From: Ophiodon elongatus
Taxonomy: Eukaryota; Chordata; Actinopteri; Perciformes; Hexagrammidae
Assembly: GCA_016806645.1 (NCBI GenBank)
Contig: JACSYO010000025.1
Coordinates: forward strand, 795,001 to 859,000
Length of the DNA: 64,000 nucleotides
Direction: 5' to 3'
The notes beneath the pieces are model-generated. The model was not told where the DNA came from and did not search any database. It worked only from the letters and a program-made list of their open reading frames with translations. Shown in pieces: positions 22,600 through 33,599 of this stretch. The position numbers were made by a program, and so were the translations under genes. Positions within the stretch are counted from its first letter, which is position 1, and each line of letters begins with the position of its first letter.

Positions 22600-23675
22600 G
22601 TTAGACAACATATCGTTGACCACGTTTAAAGGCAATTAGGCTTACCTAACATATCTGAAGGCAGTGCAAAAGGCCTGCTATTACAGAGAGTGACCAGGTG
22701 CAATGAACCCTCGCTCCCTGACAGCATCTCGTAATGCGTTCATCCAGCGTGCTCACTGCTGTGGCGCCACTGTGTAGATATTATTCAATGAACGGGACAT
22801 GGCTTCAGACCAAAAAACACTTGAATTGGGCATTTGGCCTGCTACACCTCCTCCTCTCTCCACCTCTTTAGGTGAGTGCTTCTCTTTCATATGTTAATGC
22901 CTGTTCTAGCACAAATTCAGAAACAGCCCTCAATAAACCTGAAGACCGTCTGATCGTCCCAGTGCCGGGTGTCGGGCTTTTTACTGTGGGCCCTTTAAGC
23001 TGAAGCTCGCCAAGATATCGCCGAGTTTCATCACTGATGACCTGACCCAGCTGTACTAACATTAGCGAATGATGTAGTCTTATAGTGACAGTCAAGAGTG
23101 ACAACTGGGTTAATGATGTCATGCGTCTCTGTACTGACCATCAAGTTGGCTGCTTGCCACATAGATATTTTGCCCACGCAGCAGAGACACTTTAGATTAC
23201 TCAGCGGTTTCTCACAGCAAAGGGTGTCTGTACTGTGTTCAAATGTAAAAAAAAAGAAAAAAGCCCTCAAAGAGATTGTTGTGTTTGATATTCTACTGAA
23301 AACAGTTTCTGCATGCCAACTGACAGCGGATAAACAGTCTGCCTCTTCTACAAAATATTTCTCTCTGTAAAATGCTCAGAAGCTTTTGCTCTGTTTGAGG
23401 AGCTGACCCCCGAAACCTGATGTTAACTTATGTCTTAGAAGCTCCTTCAAGAAGCCACATTTGTAGCTGTGCTACAAATATCTCATATCCAAGGACGGTT
23501 TCATATTATTAGTTTTTACTTTACTAATCCCTGCTGGTTGGTTAGGGAGAAAGGTACGTTAAGGCAATCAAAACAGTTGGTTATGGCTGGAGATGCCGTG
23601 TGGTTAGACGTGCTACATGCCCATTATCCACCGCGATGACCTTCTCAACCTTAATTTCCACGCTGCAGTACATAA
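22600..23675. other. intronic sequence, nothing recognised
   Basis: No repeat family or exon recognised. Confidence 0.5.
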
Positions 23676-23679
23676 ATGG

Positions 23680-24440
23680 CACTAAAGCCGTCGCAAAGGG
23701 CGTCCAAGCAGCTGCACCGGGCCTTGTGCCTCTCTAGGGCCTCGCAATACTTTTTCTCTTCTTCTTCTTCTCCAAACATGAAGTCTGTCCAGTGAAAATA
23801 AATGTCACATGAAAAAAAAAAAAAACGCGTGACCGATTACTCCTTCTTCAGCTAAGGTCCCAGATGAGCGCATCCCGACTGCAGAAACAAGCCCATTTAA
23901 CAGACTATTTTAACGCCTCAGCTGATCAGGCTCCCTCTGCTCTGCTCACCCGTCTCACACAAATGTGGGAGTCTGACAACCCTAATGGATTCCATTTTTG
24001 AGCTGACTTAACTATGTGAAACGGAAGATATTGATCCACGAAGGCACTGCAACAGACAGAGTGACGCACTGAGAATGTCTGAATCTCTTAAACACAAAGG
24101 ACCTGATCCGAGACCCGAGGATACCCAGAGAGATAACTCCAAAGGGAACGACTGCAGGACTTCACACCCGCCGTTTCCTTTAGAATCGGACAGACATTTA
24201 CCGACTGTGACATCGCGCTCAGACTTCTTCTGACCGTGCCGGTGACTGTGGCGTCCGGCGAGCGCAGCTTTTCAGTGTTGAAACAAATCAAGAACAATTT
24301 TATCTATACATCAGTATCTCAGGACCGACGGTGTGGACTGGCTGATCTGTCCATTGAAAAAGGGCGTGGAATCCAGCATCATTTACGTAGATGATGCTGC
24401 TGAGTTTGCTGGCAAGAAAGCAAGAAAAGTGATGTAATTA
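23680..24440 (+). mobile_element. internally deleted hAT-type DNA transposon remnant
   Basis: The 5' side carries a GC-rich stretch (AAGCAGCTGCACCGGGCC, CTCTAGGGCCTCGC) of the kind found just inside hAT element ends in fish, and the 3' side carries a hAT transposase C-terminal domain on the same strand. At about 760 bp it is far shorter than an autonomous hAT (3-4 kb), so most of the transposase is missing. Exact termini and target-site duplications were not found; the left boundary is approximate. Confidence 0.55.
24182..24437 (+). pseudogene. hAT transposase C-terminal (dimerisation) fragment, frameshifted
   Basis: The frame through 24209 reads FTDCDIALRLLLTVPVTV, then ASGERSFSVLKQIKNNF, then a VSQDRRCGLADLSIEK stretch. 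This is the hAT-C dimerisation motif, with the hallmark PVTVASGERSFS block and the xxxLxxLSIEx helix that follows. It resembles the ZMYM1-like hAT transposases widespread in fish. The frame runs into TGA at 24392-24394, but a shift of one base near 24361-24366 continues as a second frame (VDDAAEFAGKKARKVM) to TAA at 24435-24437. The N-terminal zinc finger and catalytic core are absent. It is inert; the family is clear even though the copy is broken. Confidence 0.85.
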
Positions 24441-24886
24441 ATATGATTCATCCTTGTGAGTCCATCTCTTATCTCCTGTTTACACGACAGGATTTATTAT
24501 ATTGCTGCCGTATTGAAACGTGCACTCGTGACTGTCGGAAAACCTTCGAGTTGTTATTGTAAGCGATTTTCTTGAGGGGTCTCTTCCCTGTGCCTTCTTC
24601 TGCTTCTGGTTTAGCAGAGAAAACGTTGTTTTTCCTCCCTAGACTAGAACATTGTTCGTCACACATCGTAGTCCACTGGGTTCGTCTCACACTTCCACAT
24701 TCTGCTGTATTTTATTAAATTTTATTTTGGGCTTTACTGTCTCTAACTACTACGTTGAGGCAATAGGCGACTACCCCACTCAGACGCGGCTCGGACACAT
24801 GCAAGCTGAACGCGGTATGAATAAAGCTAGGCCGGTGTTGGGTAACTCCGGCAAACTGCCTTCAACACTTATGTTACAATGGGCAT

Positions 24887-25245
24887 TTAAAAGGTACAGT
24901 GTGCTGCATCATGTGGGTTCTATTGGCAGAAATGGAAAACAATATTGTTAAGTATATGTTTTCTTTAGTGTCTAATCACCTTCATTTAAGAATCGTTGTG
25001 ATTTCATTACCTTAGAATGAGCCGTTTATATCTACATACAGAGCAGGCCGCCATGTTTTCTACAGTAGCCCAGAGCGGACAAACCAAACGCTGGCTTCAG
25101 AGAGGGCCTTTATCGTTTTCTTGTTTTCGCGTGGGACACCGTGTTTCTACTTCGAGCTTGGCGCATGTGAGAAGTTTCAGTTGGTTGCAATCTACAATCT
25201 CACCACTAGATGCCTCCAGATCCTACAGACTAGACCTTTGAAGCA
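24887..25245 (-). mobile_element. TGTAGGATTTGG terminal-inverted-repeat element, copy 2
   Basis: On the minus strand it has the same landmarks as copy 1: TGTAGGATCTGGAGGCATC, TAGTGGTGAGATTG, TTGCAACCAACTGAAACTTC, GCGTTTGGTTTGTCCGC and TCTGGGCTACTGTAGAAAAC. It keeps extra interior lost from copy 1 (CATGGCGGCC, TGTAGATATAAACGGCTC). Ends are TTTAAAAGGTACAGTGTGC on the left and, inverted, CTTCAAAGGTCTAGTCTG on the right. Confidence 0.8.
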
Positions 25246-25249
25246 GGAA

Positions 25250-26920
25250 AATATCCCAAAACTGCCATCAATGTAGTCGAGGGTTAAGTCGCACTTATAA
25301 TTCATGAAGGTAAGAAAATAATAACATGGAGGATATTTTTCGTCTGCACCAAGTTGGCGGCAACTTTATTACGCCAACACTGAGAACAATAGCGCATCAC
25401 CACTTCACTCCCTCAGTTTTACCTTTCACAATAAAAGCCCCGGACACATAGACTACAACTCATTCAGAGCCTTCACTGAGAGGCAACACACCAAATAGCT
25501 TTTCTATTTATTCTCTTTGCTCTAAAGTGATGTAATGTGACTACCGTGAATAGTGTTGTTATGGGAGTGCATAATGCTGTACTAGAGTTCTGTATAATTC
25601 TGCCAGTTGAATGTTTTTATGTTGAAGTTGCACATAATGCCGTTGGATGTGGTTTATGCTTTTTTATTGTGATAAAATTGGCATTTTAGCTGTGGGTAAT
25701 GCTGTTGTAGCTCTGTACAATGCGCACCTTGTTAACAAAAAAATAACAAATTTTGGGATGTTAAAACACCCAAGAACACAGAAAAACAATATGTCAAGAG
25801 GACAAAAGATTGGCTTTGTATACGGCTGATAAAATATCGGCAATTTGATGAAGCATAAAACGGATAACATCAGTTCCCCCGGAGGGAATCCTTGTGTGGT
25901 CCCTTTGCCTTGCACTCTACTTCACCTTTAATGTGGCCAACTTCAGTAACCCATGAGTCATTGTCGACGTTTATAACGTGTAGTGCGGAGGAGACTGTGG
26001 TTTACTCAAAGAGTTACAGTATGATTATATCTTTTTTTATCATTTTATAAGCGGTAAAGCATCCTCAGGAATCCACATGCAGGAACATATTAGCACCATT
26101 ATACAAATTGACGAATTTTCAGTTTCATGTCTGTCAACTATTGCCACCAGCAATTTTCATTGAGATAAATATTATAGCTATATTTTATTATGTAACACGT
26201 GGAGCTCAGCCCCATTACAGCGCTTCACACAGTCAGATGCCATGCAGGTAGACAGTTGGTGCAATGTGGTTTAAACGCCGGCAGCCGGGCTCCGATCCAC
26301 AGTTATAAAGGTGGGAAGCGAGGGCAGGCAGGTGCTGATGCAGAGGAAAGAGAGACAGCGAGCATAACGTCGTCAGAAAACGTCTTGTGTGGCCTGCGCG
26401 TACAGCCTGCAGTCATTCCTTGTAAGGCCTCGCTTCTGTCTCTCTACTGACATATACCTTTACATGCGCTGTACCCCCTGTTGGTTGTGCCTCCATGACA
26501 TAAGGCCAAAACCATACACATGCCCCAGGCAGAGATGGGGGAAGGAGCGAGAGGAATCAAAGGGGGGATTTCACAGTGGAAGAAGTTCACTGTCTGCGGC
26601 TGAAAGAAATCCACTTTTGTTCGTGGTAATGGGGCTTTTTACAACGGCGATCCACGGCCGTGTCCATTTGTCTGGAGGATAACATTTTAAGATCTACTTA
26701 AATGGTGAACTCTTTCAACAAACTGAAGGCTCGGGAACCAGCGGGGGGAAAAGATGGGAGGACCGAGGAGGGAGGAGAGACAGAAAGCGTCTGAAACGCA
26801 GTCACCTTAACTGGAACAAGGGATGAAAGTATCAGAAAAGAAAGAGAGGAGAGGACAATAAAGGAGGACAGGCGCGTTGGGGACTGAGTAAAGGGAATAT
26901 GCACAACAATGCTGCAGGAA
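25250..26920. other. intronic sequence, nothing recognised
   Basis: No named repeat, exon or RNA gene recognised in about 1.7 kb. Confidence 0.5.
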
Positions 26921-26923
26921 AGC

Positions 26924-26938
26924 ATCTCTCTCTCTCTC

Positions 26939-26972
<34 letters not shown>

Positions 26973-26989
26973 GCTCTCTCTCTCTCTCT
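26924..26989 (+). repeat. (TC)n microsatellite
   Basis: TC dinucleotides with two GC interruptions (near 26951 and 26973); purine-rich (GA)n in the clstn2 transcript sense. Confidence 0.97.
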
Positions 26990-27049
26990 TCCTTCACACA
27001 TACTCCTCCGTGGTCTACACGTGCGAATCACCACTATCTCCTCCTGAGT

Positions 27050-27240
27050 TGCGCCCCCATTTTATGCTCCAGCGGATGACAATAATTTAAGCCTCCCGAT
27101 ATGCAAATGTCCTTAATTGGACTGTCACAAGTTCCCAGGCATCGTCAACTTTACAAAATGACTGAGGCTGGGAGCAGATTGGATTTTGGTGGCCAATCTT
27201 GTACACGTAATTTTCAGTAATTTTGCAAGCGTCTCACCGC
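27050..27240. other. intronic sequence with POU octamer, candidate regulatory element
   Basis: A perfect octamer ATGCAAAT lies at 27101-27108, followed by CTTAATTGG. This is a motif observation only; one octamer is expected by chance about once per 33 kb counting both strands. Confidence 0.2.
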
Positions 27241-27439
27241 GGGTTCCTGTGACATGCCACTTACGAGTACTATCTATAATGGTTGTGGGACAAAAAAAAA
27301 AAAAAAAAACAATAAGACAACTCTGTCCTTTTCTCTGTAGCCAATTACTCCCATCTCAAGCAGGCCTCTCAGTACTCGGGCGACTCATCTGGTTCGTACC
27401 TTTTAAAATCCCTTCGACTGTGAGGCTTGAGCCAGCAAT

Positions 27440-27486
27440 CCCCCCCCCCCTCCAAACCCCCCCCCCCCTCCCTCCCCCGGAGACCC
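27440..27486 (+). repeat. C-rich low-complexity tract
   Basis: Runs of 11, 12, 3 and 5 C with short interruptions; poly-A of about 18 lies just upstream at 27292-27309. Confidence 0.93.
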
Positions 27487-27761
27487 CCCATTGTTCCCAT
27501 TCTGTCAGATAACTATATTTTGTTCCGCACTCAAAACTCTACCGTGTTTAGGAGAATACGTTTTCTCTGCCTTTGCACAAATCGAAAAAAGGCTTTGTTT
27601 TTCCAAGGATTGCGAGCGAGCGCACGTGCGTGAGCGAAGTCAGCTACCATTGGAAAATATTGCAATTCATGAGGATTAATATAATACTCAAAACGCATGA
27701 ATATTCCATGGAGTTGTAGCGGCTGTGTTGTAAAGAAGGTGTAAAGCCAGAAGCATCCATC

Positions 27762-27773
27762 CGTGTGTGTGTG

Positions 27774-27806
<33 letters not shown>

Positions 27807-27823
27807 GTGTGTGTGTGTGTGTG
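27762..27823 (+). repeat. (GT)n microsatellite
   Basis: GT dinucleotides with one GC and one AT interruption. Confidence 0.97.
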
Positions 27824-28014
27824 AGATCAGGGACAGAAAGCAAAACCAGCTCATGCAATATGGAGCTAATGCATTTAATGTATTCTCATTCCAGGTAAAT
27901 AACCTTGATGTGCAGCCTCCTGGATATTTCCTGTCATCTCAAGTGAGCCGGGGCTATCAATTATCCCTGATGTTCTCCTGTCATGTTTTTGTATAATCGT
28001 TGTTTATTTAAAAC

Positions 28015-28038
28015 ATTCTTTCTTTCTTTCTTTTTTTC
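28015..28038 (+). repeat. (TTTC)n tract
   Basis: Four TTTC units followed by a T-run. Confidence 0.9.
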
Positions 28039-28039
28039 T

Positions 28040-31000
28040 CCACGTTTGCTCGAACACCATCAATCAAAGAGCGAGTGCGTTAGGTGTCAGGTGTGCGTAT
28101 GTGTTTCATTAGAACACAGGAAGGAAACTCACATCACACACACTTCCAATCCCTGCAAGCCAATACGCGTGAAGCCGTATTCTAAAGAAAAAACACATTT
28201 TTCCCTCGGTTACGAGGGATCGTTAAATCACTCATCACGAGGACGTTTTCTTGAGCTCTTTTGCAATCAATCATCATTTCTTGAGAGTTTTCTTTCCTCA
28301 GCCATCATTTCCCTCCCACCTCCACCCACCCAGCCTGCTCTCAGTTAATTGAGTCTTTGATTTACATGCGAGCGAAATGTGTAAATTATATTAGCCGTGA
28401 CGACATGTTAAGAAAAGAAGATGAAACACCAGTGCGGAGATAAGAAGCAGAGCCTGATGAGGCTAAAATGGGCTTCTGACGGGAAGAATCTACCCACGAA
28501 GATGGGAAGACAAATCCCCAAATTCCTCATCTGGATTTGAAAAATCGAGGCAGTGCATTCAATGTGAAAGAATAGTAGAGGAGGGAGCGGATGATCTCGC
28601 CGCCAGGTGATTAAGGCCACTAGACGCTTGCTGGAATGATGGTCTAATAACCTCCGTGCACTGAAACACGGCTCTAGAGGGGGAAGGGGAGGCCATCCAG
28701 GAATTAACTACATGGATGTGTGTGGGGGATTAGTATTACATTTAAAGCTCTGGCTGTTATGTTTCTATCAAAAGGAGATTTTCCTTTGATTCCCACATTT
28801 GTTTCGGCAAGTTCTCCTGGGTGTTGTTTAATAACCGCAGCTCATCGTTTTTTTTTTTTTTTTATTCAGTGTGACAGACGATTTCTTGCCCTTGTACGAA
28901 GATTGTACCCATTCAGTGAAAATCAAGCAGGTGAAAGGGGGACGGATTAGTAAGTTAGTGCCAAGGTAAATCAAGGAGGCGGAGAGTCACCGTGTGTTGT
29001 AAGGCTGAATGCTCTGAATGATCCACATTCCTTCACAGAAATCAAAAGATGACTGATACGGAGGAAGTATTCGGATCTTTTACTTCAGTGAAAAGCAGCA
29101 AAACCCAAAATAATACACAAGTACTGCATTCAAACCTTCGCACCACATATCCGACGGATCCCGCAGCTTGATAAAAAACAAAAAAGGCCGCTTCCCACTG
29201 GGGACGTATCCCCTCATGGAAAGCAGCTGACTGGTACCTTGTTCTCTGTTTGGCGCTACAAACAGGAAACAACATGGCGGCCTTCTCATAAACATTCTGC
29301 TATTACACCATGATTTACTCTTCCCTCCTCTTTTGCCTTTTGTTTGGGGAAATTTAAATTATGATGATCGATGATCAAGCTGGTCCCATAAAGTATTCTG
29401 AGCAATACCTACGAAAAATATTGTTTATTTAGAAAAGACCGTATGCATATAACGAGAGGAAATTGACACATGTTGCAGGCATTCGTAGGAAAACACCTGA
29501 AAAATGAGGAGTAACTTTTAAGGGCATCATGCAAACAGTTGTATGAAGATATATTACAATGATACATGCAATATAAATCTCTTGACTTTTATATTAAAAG
29601 TGTTCTCTGGGAAGTTGTAACATTTTAAGGAAAGAAGTAATAAGATAAATCGTAATTTAATGAGAATAAAGGTAATATTTGAAGAAAAAAAATCGACCTT
29701 TATGATTATAGGTGATGGGGCGGCAACAGGAGAGAAAAATGAGGGGGGGGGCGGGGGGGGGGCAGAGAGCATGCTGTCAAATTTCAAAGAGAAAAGGGAG
29801 GTCTTGTTCAGAAAACAGACAGAAGGAGGACTGGAAGTCAGAGGAGATGATTTGGAGACGGGACTGGGAGCCGGATCAGAGACAGGATGAATGAAAAACA
29901 CAAGTATTCAAGGGTAGACAGGATGAGCCTCCGAATTTAAGTTGTATATCAAAAGCAGCATCGAACTCTTTGAAGCGCAGCAGTGATCTACTGGCAAGTG
30001 ATGAATGCAATATTGACAAACTGCTTAAACATGGATTGCTCTTGCTGCTTCGAGAGTTGAACTTCAGATGGGGGGGGAGTCTCTGAAACAGCATCCCTCT
30101 CTCGATACAACTTTTGCTCCTCTTGTATGTTCGTCTCCCGGAAGAGGAGCGACAGTTTGTTGACACTTTAATTGGAGGCCTCGAGGTTTGAATCCTAATT
30201 GTCAACAAAACCGCCGACGGCAAATGTGTATTATCTGCATGTCAACACAAAGGCACAGGTGAATATTCGTCATAATGTGTCACCAAATGTGTCACCAAAT
30301 GTGTTCTCTGCACTCTTTGTGCTACTGACACTTCTTCTTCACGTGTGGTGCTTCTATTTATTCTCCTGAGAAATGCTGAAGAATATGTGTTGAAACACTG
30401 TGAACCATGTGGTAGATGCTGCTTTTATTATAATATACTTGTCACTTCATGGAAAATTCTGTCAACATTGATCAGATGTTCTGGTCCCGCAGGATTAGTT
30501 TACAGCATTTGAGCCACAGTGTGCCATAGAGACAACGACTGGCTTAAATGGTGGACCACCATGGGACCTTATTTTGCAAAATTAATATGTAGAATAATCT
30601 GGGAGAGACAAATCATTTTTTAATCCCATTTGAATTGTGCTGTGTGATGATGATTTTGCACATCAAGAAAGTGGACCGTTGAGCTGTTGCCGTTGACTAC
30701 AGTACATATTTCTTCCAAAATAATAGGGACTTCTCCTCTCTGTGTTGTGTTGTTTTGGTCTCTAAGCTAATATTCCTGTTCGGGGAGTACATTTTAACAT
30801 AATTTAGCTGTTTGTATGAAGGCTCAAAGTGGCGCATTATTATGACTATCATTACAGAATTTGAATTTGACTTCCAATTAATATTTGTCAAAACCCTTTT
30901 TATACATGGGATTTTATAATTTACTAAAGATCAATTGTTTATAGTGTAAACACCAATGAAACTGTAGAAAGTCACATGTCTACTGTTATATGTCTAATAT

Positions 31001-32200
31001 CGTTTGGACATTATTTTTTAAGCATTAGATTGTCATACACTTTTCAAAGTATTGTCCCCCCACCCCCCTTTGGGATGGAGCAGTGACTCCCAAAGAAAAG
31101 TAAAAATGTAGCTAATTCTACCCTCTCCCAGACAATTCTAATAATAACGCTGTGAGACTCTAAGAGAAGGCTCGAGTGGGTAAAATCTGCAAGAACAAAG
31201 CTTAGATCTGTTTGTAGTGTCAACAAAACCACATCATCTTCCCTGAAGAGCAGAGTTTCAGAGTCAACAGTAACAAATGTACCCACTTCAGACGTGGAGC
31301 CTCACGAATCCCTTTTCCAATTCCAAAAGCAGTAAAAGCCTCGGTTTGAAAGCAACAACGTCACTCACACGCGCGACGAGGAGGTAGTTGACTGGAAATT
31401 CTGCTAAATGGTATTCAAGAGAGCATAAATACCTGTTCCTTTCCACTTCCTTTGGCAAGAACAAAGGAGTGAGCTCTGCTTGCCACCCCCCCCCCTCCTT
31501 CTGCCAGTTCTGTAACTCATCAAAAGAACCCCCAAAAAAAAAGAAAAAAGCTAAAAGCCGAGACAAAAAAAAAAAAAATCTCATTACAAAGACTATTTCC
31601 CTCATCTGTGTGGTTCACTGAGGAAGCAGATTGCATTTCAGTACTTCATTAATAAATGAGTATGTGAACAATGGCAGAGTGATGGCTCCATTGTCTTGAA
31701 GCCAAAGTCGGAGGCACTCTGAAGGCCAGAAGCGAGATATTCATTACGCCGCCTATGCTTTCCAGCCCACGAGTCTACAGATGCACGTTTGCATGAAAAG
31801 GAGTCTCAGGTGTGCACTGTTTGACTTTACAGCTTTTCCGTGTGTTCACTTCAGTCCTTCTCTTGAACAAACTTTGTTCTGATCACCAGAAACAGATCAA
31901 ATAATTTGGAAGTGATTTGAGGAAAGAGAAGAAGAAAAAAGAGTGTGATTGAAAAGGAAGCAGGGAAGAAAGTGAGGGCTTGTTCCAGGTCAAAATACAA
32001 GAAAAATGACTCAAAGAGGAAGAAGTCGCTAAATTGCGATGTGAGTTAAGCAGAGATGGATAAAAGGCATCTGGCAGGATTTTTTTTTTTTCAGAGACTA
32101 TCTCTCAAAATGATTTCAATCTGTTACTTTTTAATCATGGTTTTAAGCAAAAGCTTTGAAGTCAGGGATTTTGATGGAATTGACACAGTGGCACCTGCTG
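28040..32200. other. intronic sequence with low-complexity tracts only
   Basis: Tracts are poly-T at 28848-28863, G-rich at 29743-29762, poly-C near 31487-31498, and A-rich near 31532-31580. A 12-bp unit (TGTCACCAAATG) is doubled near 30277-30300. The pair TTTGTTGACA (30155-30164) and TGTCAACAAA (30200-30209) forms a 10-bp inverted repeat. No exon recognised over 4 kb. Confidence 0.5.
29743..29762 (+). repeat. poly-G tract
   Basis: Nine G, one C, ten G. Confidence 0.95.
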
Positions 32201-32202
32201 AT

Positions 32203-32208
32203 TTCTTT

Positions 32209-32240
<32 letters not shown>

Positions 32241-32248
32241 TTTTTTTT
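32203..32248 (+). repeat. (TTC)n followed by poly-T
   Basis: About seven TTC units flanked by T-runs, the second of about 17 T; the poly-T could be the reversed poly-A tail of a retrotransposon, but no body is recognised next to it. Confidence 0.93.
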
Positions 32249-32249
32249 A

Positions 32250-33165
32250 AAAAGGATGAAAAAAAGATTAAACTGTTGCCTCATTAAAAGCAGCCCCTTT
32301 GGCCGCTGCATATTTCTCATTCAGCTCCTGTAATGAGCTTTAAAAAAAAAGGCACAAAGGGTCTCTCTTCAGAACGCCTCGTCTTCAACTTCACATCTAT
32401 ATTATCCAAAACGCGATAAAAGTCACTTTTATACAGTTTGAAAGAAGATGATTCCATTTATGAGATCGCCACGGGGCTTTTTTTTTTTTTTTGGCAAAAT
32501 GCGTGACATTTTTTTCCCCTTAATGGAAATGATGAAACTGCAGGACACGGAGCTTAAATACAGTGACAGCTCAACTTAAGCAGGTGACTGACACAAGTAG
32601 CTGCACAGATACAGATAGTGCATCCGAGTTATTTTTATCATAGCAAGACGGAAATGGTTTGATTCTGTCAACGTGAACATGTTTTCCAACGTGCTTAAAA
32701 GCATTTCATGTTAATCCATTATATTTTATTTTACAAATAGAGACACGAGCTGTGGCTTTAACCTCGCTGTTGCACACGTGTATCCTGTTTGTATCCTCAC
32801 AGACAGACAAACCCTCCTCATCCCTCTCTTGTTAATGAAAACATCGCAGTGTACATGGTTCACCTACAGACTGTGCTCAGTGCTACCGTGCTAATGAGGT
32901 ACGTTTTTATAATTAGCTTTGAGATCCGTCTCCCAATAAGACAGACAGTGAGAGGCTAATTAATCACAGCACATTAGCCAGTCTGTGTGTTTACACAAAC
33001 CTATTTAAAATGCTCTATGGCAGTCAACGGCGAGATGATTTCCCCCGCTGTTTTCGGTGCGATGGGAAACTATCTGTATCCCTGAAGAAAGAAGAAAGCT
33101 TAGGTCAGAGATAAATGTTTTTTTTTTTTTTTTAATAATGCCTAAAGAGGTAGAATTTGGCAAAG
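32250..33165. other. intronic sequence, nothing recognised
   Basis: T-runs at 32480-32492 and 33118-33134 only. Confidence 0.5.
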
Positions 33166-33169
33166 GAGT

Positions 33170-33560
33170 AAATTTGAATGTAAAATTACTGTAAATTACT
33201 GGCGGCAATTTTGCCATTAAGCTACTACACAATCTACAGTATCTGCTGTATCACTTATTAACTTATAGTAATTAAAGCATAATAATGATTCAAAAAGACA
33301 GTATTTTAGTATCAGCATAACTGTATCGGCTTTATACAGTAAGTTATTGTCGTCAAAATGTACATGTCTGCGGTAAATTACTCTGAAACGCCTTTGGGAT
33401 TATGGGAGCAGGCATTATGAATCCCAGAATGCATTGCTTTCAAAGCAATATACAGAATTAACATGATACAGTAGGTCAATATGAGAATTTCACTGTAAAT
33501 TACATTTTTCTCGGACGAGTGTTCCACCTCAGATTCAGAAAACACTCCTAACTTCAGATA
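33170..33560. repeat. probable TTACTGTAAATTACTG-type inverted element, degenerate
   Basis: ATTACTGTAAATTACTGGC near 33185 and CACTGTAAATTACATTTT near 33491, with several TACAGTA/TACTGTA words between, resemble a fish element built of TTTACAGTA-type palindromic units. Clear boundaries are not visible. Confidence 0.35.
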
Positions 33561-33599
33561 ACTATGTAAACGACCGGCATTAACATGATGAATGTCCCC

